Assembly: GCA_045222795.1 (NCBI GenBank)
Contig: JBGUZF010000017.1
Location: 15,025-79,024 of the forward strand
Length of the DNA: 64,000 nt
Origin: Colimorpha sp045222795
Lineage (GTDB): Bacteria; Bacteroidota; Bacteroidia; Bacteroidales; P3
Direction: 5' to 3'
The position numbers were made by a program, and so were the translations under genes. Below are positions 56,763 through 64,000 of the stretch, piece by piece. The notes under the pieces are model-generated. The model was given only the letters and a program-made list of their open reading frames with translations, ran no database searches and was not told the DNA's origin. Positions within the stretch are counted from its first letter, which is position 1. Each line of letters opens with the position of its first letter.

Positions 56763-59700
56763 ATGAAAATTTGGAAAATACTACTATGTCTATGTCTGCT
56801 GCCACCTTTGACAACTAACGCACAGACCGACATCACATCGCTCGCCGACATCACCGATGCCAACGGGGACTACCGTATCACGGCCAACATCGCTAATGGA
56901 TCCCCCGGCGTCAGCACCTTCAACGGCACCCTCGAGGCCGCCATCGACCCCACTACCCACATGCCCTACCGCATCAGCGGCCTCACGGCACCACTCTTCA
57001 CTACCCTCACTGGCACGGTGAAGAACCTGGTGCTTGAGAATGTTGCCATCAGCAACCACTCTGGCAATACCGGCGCCATCGCCTGCACGGCCAACGGCGC
57101 CACCCGCATCTATAACGTGGGCATCCTCTCCGGCTCGGTGGGCGGCACTGGCCACACAGGAGGACTGGTGGGCTTTCTCGACGGCACCGCCCGCGTAGTC
57201 AACTGCTACTCCTATGCCGACATAACCGGCGGCACCAACGTCGGTGGCATCGTGGGCTACAACAACGTGGCCACTACCGCCGCCAACAACGGTCAAAAGA
57301 CCATGGTCTTCGCCTGTATGTTCTACGGCGACATCACCGGCGGCACCACCGTGTCGCCCGTCTACGGCGGCACCAATATATCGAACGCCGGCACCAGCAC
57401 CACCAGCGGTGTGAGCAACTTCAACTATTTCCGCCTCGAAGCCCCATATGTGCAGCCGACGGGTGTCACCTTCAACTGCGCCCTCGGCGCCGAGGACCGT
57501 TTCCTGAAGCGCTTCGAGTTCTTCCGTCACATTCTCAACGGCCAACGCAAGCTGGCAGGCTGGTGGGCCACAGGTACATACAGCGGAAGTGATATGCTGA
57601 AATGGGTGCTGCTGCCCGACAGCATCGGCAGCGACCATCCCTACCCGGTATTGATGGAACAAGGCAAGTACCCCTCGGTGGTGAACATCGACGCCGCCAA
57701 TGCCCAGGAGAATCAACCCCGCAACCAAGGCGGCAAACTGGGGACCCTTGCGGTGCACATCCAGATGGGCACAGGAGGCGCCGTCTATGGCGCACCTGCT
57801 GGCGCCACCATCACAACCTCCGACACCACCCTCATCATCACCGACAAGGATACTGCGCACTACAATTTCAACTACTACAAGGTGCAGCTTCCCTATTACA
57901 ACGAGGTGGGTACCAAGAACTACAACGGCAACCGCGTGGTGACGGGTTGGAAGATTGTCAGCATCTCCGGTGGTACGCTAGGTACTTTTAGCACAGGCGA
58001 CGATGCCCCAGCCTATAATTTTGCCGACCGCAACTGCACCAACAAGGACCTTTATGGTACTGGCGGCAGTAATCGCGTCTTCAACCAAGGGGCCTACTGG
58101 GATGTGCCTGAAGGGGTGACGGCCATCACCATCGAGCCCTACTGGGCCAAATGCGCCTATCTAGCCGACCCCAACGCCGACAAGGTGTACAGTGCGGATA
58201 TGGCAACCGGGTACAATGTATCCAACGTCGGTGGGGGATCGAAATACACCAATGGCAACAGCTATTCCATTGCCGGAGAGAACCAGGTGGTTTACACCTC
58301 GATAGGCAACGCTATCGCAAGTTCAGCACTTTATTCAGAATACACTGAGGACCAAAGGAATAGTCAGTCAGTATATGACTATGCTGTAGTGCTTGTGGGC
58401 AACTATCATCATTATTTCGCGACCAACAAAATGGAAGCAAGTAAAGCCAAGCCCTATACTGTTACCTCTATCGACCTTGATGGCGACAACGAGCCAGACT
58501 ACTCCTATATCCTACGCTTCGATGGTCGTACCGAGACCCACCCCGTGAGGGCCGACTTCATCAATATCCCCGGCCTCGGCATGGCTCAGAAAACCACCGG
58601 CGGCACGGGCTCGTACAACTTCGGTATCATGATCCCCAAAGGATGGTTCGAGAGCACCAACACCTCGCTCTTCCGGTTCACCCAGTTCGAGTATGAGCAT
58701 TCGGCCAGAAGCGCAACCGATGCCATCATAGTGCAGGGCGGCGTCATGGAGCAATGGGTGAGCAACAATCAGAAAGGCACATCGAACAAAATACCATACA
58801 TCCATGTTGGCGGCAACGTGTGGTTCAAGGAATTCCACACGGGCTGTCACCAAGATAAACAAATAGCCACCAAGCACTCACCCGTGTCGGTGACAGGCGG
58901 CGACTACAACGAGTTCTACCTCACCGGCCTCTACCGTGGCGACTTTAACAACAAGGAAGACAATGCCGAGTGCTACATCAACGGCGGTCGCTTCGGCACT
59001 GTCTGCGGCGCCGCTATGGAAGGCATCGGCAAAGCCAATGGTGGCAGCAACACCGGCAACATCAGCTGGCTCATCCAGAACGCCGACATCCGCGAGTTCT
59101 ACGCTGGCGGCCTCAATGCCGCCAAGCCTGTGACGGGCAACCTTTCCACCACTATCGTAGACAGCCATGTGGATCTCTTCTGCGGCGGTCCCAAGTTCGG
59201 CGACATGAGCGCCAACAAGACCGTCACCACCTCAGCCACAGGCTGCACCTTCGGCACCTTCTTCGGTGCCGGCTACGGTGGCAACTCCTACAACCGCTAT
59301 GCCCCCAGCAACCAGAACAACGTGACCAATATCAACTGGAACAACTGGGTAAGTTCAAACTATACCCGGGCATATAATGCCACTTATGGAGGTGTCTCCA
59401 CACGCTTCAGCTATCAGTTCCTTCCCATGTCGGACAACAAGACCAACGTGGCTCGTATCCTGATCGACTTTGTCAAATTCTCCCTCGCCACCACCCACAA
59501 CGTCACTTCCAACCTGAAGCATTGCACCATCACGGGCAACTACTACGGAGGCGGCAGCCTTGGCAAGGTCACCGGCCCCGTCAGCTCCACCATCGACTCA
59601 TGCACCATAAATGGTAATGTATATGGCGCAGGCTTTTCTGCATCGCTGCCCACCGTGCAGGTGGATTCTATAGGCTTTAGAGTGGAGCCTTACTACTATA

Positions 59701-60044
59701 CTGAACTCGGTACCTACCGCACCGGTGTCAAAGGCCGAACCACCACCTACTCCTGGGCGCATGGCAACTCCATCAGCGTCAACAATGCAGACTCCATTCT
59801 TTACACCACCGAGGACCTCACCACCCTTGGCACAGTGAACGGTGACATCTCGTTGACTTTAAAGGGCAACACCACAGTGGCCGGCAGTGTCTTCGGCGGC
59901 GGCGAAGAGAGTGCTGTCGGAGGCAGTTCTCCTGTCGAGGTGCAGGTCATATTGGAAGGCGACACCCAGGTGACGGGCAACGTCTTCGGCGGCGGCAACA
60001 AGGGTGCCGTGACCGGCAACACCTCGGTGATACTCAAAGACTGA
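56763..60044 (+). CDS. GLUG-repeat surface protein, copy 1
   Basis: 1,093 residues. Signal peptide MKIWKILLCLCLLPPLTTNAQ. Residues about 25-230 hold GLUG-type motifs (NTGAIACTANGATRIYNVG; TGGLVGFLDGTARVVNCYSYADITGG; NVGGIVGYNN), which build beta-solenoid adhesin-like folds. The central region is unassigned. The last third has G-rich repeats of another kind (GGSLGKVTGPVSSTIDSC, GNVFGGGNKGAVTGNTSVIL). It ends at ILKD without a T9SS tail or anchor. Paralogue of the next gene, same strand, 154 bp apart, and both end in the same motif. Adhesion or matrix binding is inference. Confidence 0.85.
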   Translation: MKIWKILLCLCLLPPLTTNAQTDITSLADITDANGDYRITANIANGSPGVSTFNGTLEAAIDPTTHMPYRISGLTAPLFTTLTGTVKNLVLENVAISNHSGNTGAIACTANGATRIYNVGILSGSVGGTGHTGGLVGFLDGTARVVNCYSYADITGGTNVGGIVGYNNVATTAANNGQKTMVFACMFYGDITGGTTVSPVYGGTNISNAGTSTTSGVSNFNYFRLEAPYVQPTGVTFNCALGAEDRFLKRFEFFRHILNGQRKLAGWWATGTYSGSDMLKWVLLPDSIGSDHPYPVLMEQGKYPSVVNIDAANAQENQPRNQGGKLGTLAVHIQMGTGGAVYGAPAGATITTSDTTLIITDKDTAHYNFNYYKVQLPYYNEVGTKNYNGNRVVTGWKIVSISGGTLGTFSTGDDAPAYNFADRNCTNKDLYGTGGSNRVFNQGAYWDVPEGVTAITIEPYWAKCAYLADPNADKVYSADMATGYNVSNVGGGSKYTNGNSYSIAGENQVVYTSIGNAIASSALYSEYTEDQRNSQSVYDYAVVLVGNYHHYFATNKMEASKAKPYTVTSIDLDGDNEPDYSYILRFDGRTETHPVRADFINIPGLGMAQKTTGGTGSYNFGIMIPKGWFESTNTSLFRFTQFEYEHSARSATDAIIVQGGVMEQWVSNNQKGTSNKIPYIHVGGNVWFKEFHTGCHQDKQIATKHSPVSVTGGDYNEFYLTGLYRGDFNNKEDNAECYINGGRFGTVCGAAMEGIGKANGGSNTGNISWLIQNADIREFYAGGLNAAKPVTGNLSTTIVDSHVDLFCGGPKFGDMSANKTVTTSATGCTFGTFFGAGYGGNSYNRYAPSNQNNVTNINWNNWVSSNYTRAYNATYGGVSTRFSYQFLPMSDNKTNVARILIDFVKFSLATTHNVTSNLKHCTITGNYYGGGSLGKVTGPVSSTIDSCTINGNVYGAGFSASLPTVQVDSIGFRVEPYYYTELGTYRTGVKGRTTTYSWAHGNSISVNNADSILYTTEDLTTLGTVNGDISLTLKGNTTVAGSVFGGGEESAVGGSSPVEVQVILEGDTQVTGNVFGGGNKGAVTGNTSVILKD

Positions 60045-60082
60045 TTTTTTACATTTTTTTTCTCTTTAAAATCTTTTTTTTG

Positions 60083-60090
60083 TATTTTTG
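60083..60090 (+). promoter_or_regulatory. -7 element of the second GLUG protein
   Basis: TATTTTTG followed by CA, 108 bp before the start. The leader has two small inverted repeats: CAACAA ccttatt-type around 60108-60126, and AGTCAGT/ACTGAC at about 60147-60177. Confidence 0.55.
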
Positions 60091-60198
60091 CACTTTAACT
60101 AAGCACAGCAACAACCTTATTGTTGCGTGTATAATAATATACAAGACAGTCAGTTGGGCAAAAACAAGGAAGACTGACGTAGTTGGTAAAAACAAAAA

Positions 60199-63100
60199 AT
60201 GGGCATATCGCTATTAATATCACAAGCTATCCACCGCTGTAAGATATTGTCTATCCTGTGCCTTATACCTATCGCAGCAGCAGCTCAGACTAATATCACT
60301 GCCCTCAGCCAGATAGACGACGCCGACGGGCACTATATCATTACACAAAACATCTCTGGCGGAACCCCTGACGTAACTGTCTTCAACGGCACTCTCCAAG
60401 CTGCCATCGACCCCACGACCCACATGCCATACCGCATCAGCGGCCTCACCACCCCACTCTTCTCAACCCTCACAGGCACAGTTAAAAACCTTGTGCTCGA
60501 GGGCGTTAACATCAGCGGCCATACTGGCAATACCGGCGCCGTGGCCTGCACTGCCAACGGCTCGGCACGCATCTACAACGTGGGCATCCTCAGCGGCGAG
60601 GTAGGCGGCACAGGCAACACCGGTGGCCTGGTGGGCCTGCTCGACGGCACCGCCCACGTGGTCAACTGCTACAGCTACGCCGACATCACCAGCGGCAGCA
60701 ACGTAGGCGGCATCGTGGGCAACAACAACCAGACAACCACTGCTGCCAGCATCAAGACGATGGTGATGAATTGCATGTTCTACGGCGACATCACCGGCGG
60801 AACCACCGTCTCACCCGTCTTCGGCGGCACCAACATCGCCAACCTCAACAGCGGTGGCCTCAATACCTTCAACTACTACGCTTACGACGAGCTGCAGACC
60901 ACAGCCATCAGCAACAACAAGTACAACAGCGCCCTCGCCGTAGAGGAGAAATTCCTGAAACGCCACGAGTTCTACCGCCTGCTGCTCAACAGCAACAAAA
61001 AGCTGGCGGCCTTCTACGTCACCGGCGATGTGGCCGACGCCAATCTGATGCTCAAATGGGTACTCGAGACCGCCGACCGCACCATCGACGACCCCAAGCC
61101 CTACCCCATACTGAAAGCGCAGGGATACTACCCCTCCATCATCAACCCCGACATTGCCAATGCACCCGACAGCGCCACCGTGGGACGCAACCACGGCGGC
61201 AAGCTGGGCAGGACGCTGGCTGTCACCATCAGCAACACCAAGACCACCGGCGGCCAGAGCTGGCCGACGGGCGCCAACATAACCACCACAAGCCTCACCT
61301 TGCAGCGCACCGACAAGGACTTCGACCGCTTCAACTACAACTACGACAAGGTGCAGCTGCCCTACTACAACGACATTGGCGACGGCAACTACACAGGCAA
61401 CCGTGTGGTGACCGGCTGGAAGATCACGGCCATCACCGCCGTTGCCGGCGACCCCTACACCACATCCAACTACCCCACCACGGGCATCAGGGACTATCCC
61501 GACCACAACTACGCCGACCGCCGCAGCTCCAACAAGGACCTCTACAGCGTCAGCAAGCGCGTCTTCTCGCAGGGAGCCTACTTCGACGTGCCTTACGGCG
61601 TCACCTCCATCACCATCGAGCCCTACTGGGGCAAGGCATACTATATTGCCGACCCCAACTACGATGTTGTGTACAAGACCGACTATACAAACGGAAACAA
61701 GCAGAACGTAAGCCAGACAGGCACACAGGTAAACACGAGTACCACGCTGTTTAATGGACAGAATGTCGAAACGAGTATTGAGCGTGCTTTAAACTACATA
61801 AACAATGACATGGGTGGCTGGGGACCTACCGTCTATGACAACGCCCTCGTGCTCGTGGGCAACCTTCATTTGGCCACAGTGCCACAAAACGGAACCACAC
61901 ATTTCACCATGATGTCGGTGGACGAGGACAACGACCATGAGCCCGACTACAGCCTCATCTATCACCATATCGGCAGATCAAGCATCACCCCCATACGCTT
62001 CGACTTCCTGAACGTCATCGGCACCGCGCAGGCGCAGAAGCCCAACGGCGCCACCCTCATCTGCAACTTCACCATCTTCAAGACCAGAGGCTGGTTCGAG
62101 GTGACTAACACGGCCACTATGTATTCCAGCCAGGTGGAGTATGAGAACCTGGATAACAATACAAAAATGGATGCCCCGCTCATCCTTCTTGGCGGAGTCT
62201 TTGATCAGTTTGTGTCGACGCAGAGCAAAGATGTCACAGGAAAAACCATCTACATCCATGTGGGCGGTAACGTGTGGATCAAGGAATTCGGCATGGGCAC
62301 CCACAGCGACGGCAGCAAATCGACACCCCATGTACCTGTGTCGGTGACGGGCGGCGAGTTCCCGGGATTCTACCTTACGGGAACTTACAAGGCCGATGCC
62401 ACGCCACGTTCAGACAACGCCGAATGTTACATCAGCGGCGGCTATATCCATGAGGCGGCGGGAGCGTCGCTCGAACAAATCGACGGCAACGTGCGGTGGC
62501 AGATATACAACGCCGACATCGACAACTTCTTCGGCGGCGGCACCAACGACGCCAAACCCATCACCGGCGACATCACCACAGAAATCTACAACAGCCACGT
62601 GAAGCTCTTCTGCGGTGGGCCCAAATTCGGCAACATGCAGGCGAACAAGAAAGTCACCACCAACGCCGAGGGCTGCGTCTTCGGCACCTATTTCGGCGCC
62701 GGATACGGCGGCACCTCCCTTGCCAAGAAGAAATACTACGACCTCGACACCTATAACTGGAATACGCTCCAAGGCTACTATACCGCCGACCGAGGCAAAT
62801 ACTTTGACGGAAGCACCACACCGTCCTCACAGAATTCTGGCAAAGACTACGGCAAGAAAGGCCCCGGCGTGGCCACAGACTTCGACTACGAGTTCTTCGT
62901 GTGGAGTAGCGGTAAGACGGGTGCACGATTCTTTGTCAAGTTCGCCGCTTTCTCGCTGGCGCAATGCCACAAGGTGTCGTCAAGCCTGAAGAAGTGCACC
63001 GTCGACAGCAACTTCTACGGCGGCGGCAGCCTCGGCAAGGTCGTCGACTCGGTGACCTCGGTGCTCGACAGCTGCATCGTCAAGGGCAATGTCTTCGGCG

Positions 63101-63570
63101 CCGGCTTCTCGGCCTCGCTGCCCACCATACAGGTGAGGGACGGAGGCTTCACCCAAAACCCCAACTACAACAGCGCTTCAGGTATGTTCGAGCCCGGCAT
63201 CTTCACCGGCACCACCGAATACCATTGGAAACAGGTCAACTCGCTCAGCAATGGTGGTTCCGGTACCAGCTCAAGCAACGACACCAACTACGTACATACC
63301 ACCGTCGACTTAAACAACCTCGGCAACGTCAACGGCAACGTCACCCTCACCCTGAAGGGCACCACGCAGGTAGGCACCCTGGAAGGGGCGCCAGGCTCTG
63401 AGACCCTCAAGGCCGGCACTGGCTGCGTCTACGGCGGCGGCGCCGAGAGCGCCGTCAGCGGCAACACCTCCGTCTTCCTCGAAGGCCACACCCATGTATA
63501 CGGCAACGTCTACGGCGGCGGCGACAAAGGACCTGTCACAGGCAATACCTCCGTGATTCTCAAAGACTGA
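60199..63570 (+). CDS. GLUG-repeat surface protein, copy 2
   Basis: 1,123 residues. Signal peptide with a short extension (MGISLLISQAIHRCKILSIL then CLIPIAAAAQ). GLUG motifs at about 90-210 (NTGAVACTANGSARIYNVG; NTGGLVGLLDGTAHVVNCYS; NVGGIVGNNN). It aligns with copy 1 throughout, including KVQLPYYND...NYTGNRVVTGWKI, a repeated HVGGNVWIKEF, LFCGGPKFGNM and YGGGSLGKVVDS. It ends GNVYGGGDKGPVTGNTSVIL-KD, as copy 1 does, and has no sorting tail. Both copies probably arose by tandem duplication, each with its own promoter. Confidence 0.85.
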   Translation: MGISLLISQAIHRCKILSILCLIPIAAAAQTNITALSQIDDADGHYIITQNISGGTPDVTVFNGTLQAAIDPTTHMPYRISGLTTPLFSTLTGTVKNLVLEGVNISGHTGNTGAVACTANGSARIYNVGILSGEVGGTGNTGGLVGLLDGTAHVVNCYSYADITSGSNVGGIVGNNNQTTTAASIKTMVMNCMFYGDITGGTTVSPVFGGTNIANLNSGGLNTFNYYAYDELQTTAISNNKYNSALAVEEKFLKRHEFYRLLLNSNKKLAAFYVTGDVADANLMLKWVLETADRTIDDPKPYPILKAQGYYPSIINPDIANAPDSATVGRNHGGKLGRTLAVTISNTKTTGGQSWPTGANITTTSLTLQRTDKDFDRFNYNYDKVQLPYYNDIGDGNYTGNRVVTGWKITAITAVAGDPYTTSNYPTTGIRDYPDHNYADRRSSNKDLYSVSKRVFSQGAYFDVPYGVTSITIEPYWGKAYYIADPNYDVVYKTDYTNGNKQNVSQTGTQVNTSTTLFNGQNVETSIERALNYINNDMGGWGPTVYDNALVLVGNLHLATVPQNGTTHFTMMSVDEDNDHEPDYSLIYHHIGRSSITPIRFDFLNVIGTAQAQKPNGATLICNFTIFKTRGWFEVTNTATMYSSQVEYENLDNNTKMDAPLILLGGVFDQFVSTQSKDVTGKTIYIHVGGNVWIKEFGMGTHSDGSKSTPHVPVSVTGGEFPGFYLTGTYKADATPRSDNAECYISGGYIHEAAGASLEQIDGNVRWQIYNADIDNFFGGGTNDAKPITGDITTEIYNSHVKLFCGGPKFGNMQANKKVTTNAEGCVFGTYFGAGYGGTSLAKKKYYDLDTYNWNTLQGYYTADRGKYFDGSTTPSSQNSGKDYGKKGPGVATDFDYEFFVWSSGKTGARFFVKFAAFSLAQCHKVSSSLKKCTVDSNFYGGGSLGKVVDSVTSVLDSCIVKGNVFGAGFSASLPTIQVRDGGFTQNPNYNSASGMFEPGIFTGTTEYHWKQVNSLSNGGSGTSSSNDTNYVHTTVDLNNLGNVNGNVTLTLKGTTQVGTLEGAPGSETLKAGTGCVYGGGAESAVSGNTSVFLEGHTHVYGNVYGGGDKGPVTGNTSVILKD

Positions 63571-63592
63571 TTTTTACAACTTTTTTCTTTAT

Positions 63593-63655
63593 TTTTCACT
63601 TCTCACTTCTCACTTTTCAAGTATAAATTTTCACTTTTCACTTTTCACTTTTCAT
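63593..63655. repeat. 7-bp array (nine units in register) between GLUG copy 2 and the EF-G-like gene
   Basis: Units ttttcac, ttctcac, ttctcac, ttttcaa, gtataaa, ttttcac three times, ttttcat. One unit (63621-63627) has a different sequence but keeps the 7-bp register. It lies directly upstream of the next promoter. Confidence 0.9.
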
Positions 63656-63663
63656 TTTTTTTG

Positions 63664-63671
63664 TATCTTTG
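63664..63671 (+). promoter_or_regulatory. -7 element of the EF-G-like gene
   Basis: TATCTTTG, then GCAC, 93 bp before the ATG at 63764. Confidence 0.65.
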
Positions 63672-63686
63672 CACTCCCATATCACA

Positions 63687-63705
63687 CCGCCACCACCAGT
63701 GGCGG
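63687..63705 (+). promoter_or_regulatory. GC-rich hairpin at the 5' end of the EF-G-like transcript
   Basis: Perfect 7-bp stem CCGCCAC / GTGGCGG with loop CACCA, about 15 nt after the -7 element, so within the first bases of the mRNA leader. A role in mRNA stability is possible. Confidence 0.5.
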
Positions 63706-63763
63706 AGGTGTCTATACCACTATCGTTCAACGAAATAGAAAATAAATAAAATAATAACAAACA

Positions 63764-64000
63764 ATGAAAATTTATCAGACTCAGGACATCCGTAACATCG
63801 CCCTCGTGGGCGGCGCTAAATCCGGCAAGACCTCCATGGCTGAAGCTATGGCTTTCTGCGGCGGCCTCATCAACCGTCGTGGCAGCGTGGACAGCAAGAA
63901 CACCATCAGCGACTATCGCGACATCGAGCACGACCGCGGCTACTCCGTGGAGAACACCCTCATGTACACCGAGTTCGGTGGCAAGAAGGTGAACATCCTC
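63764..64000 (+). CDS. EF-G-like translational GTPase, N-terminal fragment (cut by window edge)
   Basis: 79 codons are present. It starts MKIYQTQDIRNIALVGGAKS with the P-loop GGAKSGKTS, followed by RRGSVDSKNTISDYRDIEHDRGYSV, which corresponds to the switch 1/G2 region of EF-G (usual E..RGITI; here RGYSV). The unusual P-loop and G2 sequence fit the EF-G-like paralogues of Bacteroidota rather than the main translocase. The rest lies past 64000, so function cannot be settled. Confidence 0.85.
   Translation, partial: MKIYQTQDIRNIALVGGAKSGKTSMAEAMAFCGGLINRRGSVDSKNTISDYRDIEHDRGYSVENTLMYTEFGGKKVNIL

Overview
The window comes from a member of the Bacteroidales (phylum Bacteroidota). The evidence is the promoter grammar (a -7 element TAnnTTTG in front of most transcription units, with a TTTG box 19 bp upstream at the tRNA loci and the beta-barrel gene), two C10 proteases with type IX secretion (T9SS) C-terminal sorting tails, GLUG-repeat surface proteins, and a release factor 1 with the GGQCVNTTY variant. 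I cannot name the genus from this window. Genes are GC-rich and start with little or no ribosome binding site. Several mRNAs appear to have leaders of only about 2 to 12 nt.

Layout. 1-3,400 (minus): ATP synthase genes atpE-F-H-A-G; atpG is cut by the edge and atpB is not next to atpE. 3,377-13,347 (minus): a tightly packed set, histidine kinase - response regulator - two secreted C10 cysteine proteases - nadB. 13,425-16,536 (plus): tRNA-Cys, mnmA, rsmE and a DUF4159 protein. 16,533-22,106 (minus): five overlapping genes (EEP-family hydrolase, nth, BatA/vWA-like membrane protein, ABC ATPase, ABC-2 permease). 22,177-23,300 (plus): aroE and two tRNA-Leu genes, followed by an inverted tRNA-Leu relic. 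23,463-29,473 (minus): a 1,519-residue secreted protein of unknown function and prfA, separated by palindromic interspersed repeats. 29,691-54,759 (minus): a 25-kb block made of an outer-membrane beta-barrel protein and two tandem copies of a module consisting of a giant secreted protein (about 3,000 residues) plus an FnIII protein (about 750 residues). 54,879-56,390 (minus): a polysaccharide flippase. 56,763-63,570 (plus): two tandem paralogous GLUG-repeat proteins. 63,764-end (plus): the start of an EF-G-like GTPase.

Two things stand out. First, short tandem arrays (mostly 7-bp units, also 8, 9 and 11 bp) occur throughout. They fill the spacers of the atp operon as facing inverted pairs, and they sit in frame inside housekeeping genes (aroE three times, rsmE twice, a hairpin-rich insert in mnmA) and inside signal peptides or sorting tails of secreted proteins. 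Their sequences differ but the unit length is kept. Because 7 is not a multiple of 3, gain or loss of one unit inside a gene would shift the frame. Second, the duplicated giant/FnIII cassette with its own barrel protein, promoters and terminators looks like a dedicated surface assembly that I cannot assign to a described system.

The long plus-strand open frames opposite the giant genes, and most other overlapping frames, are antisense shadows and are not listed as genes.
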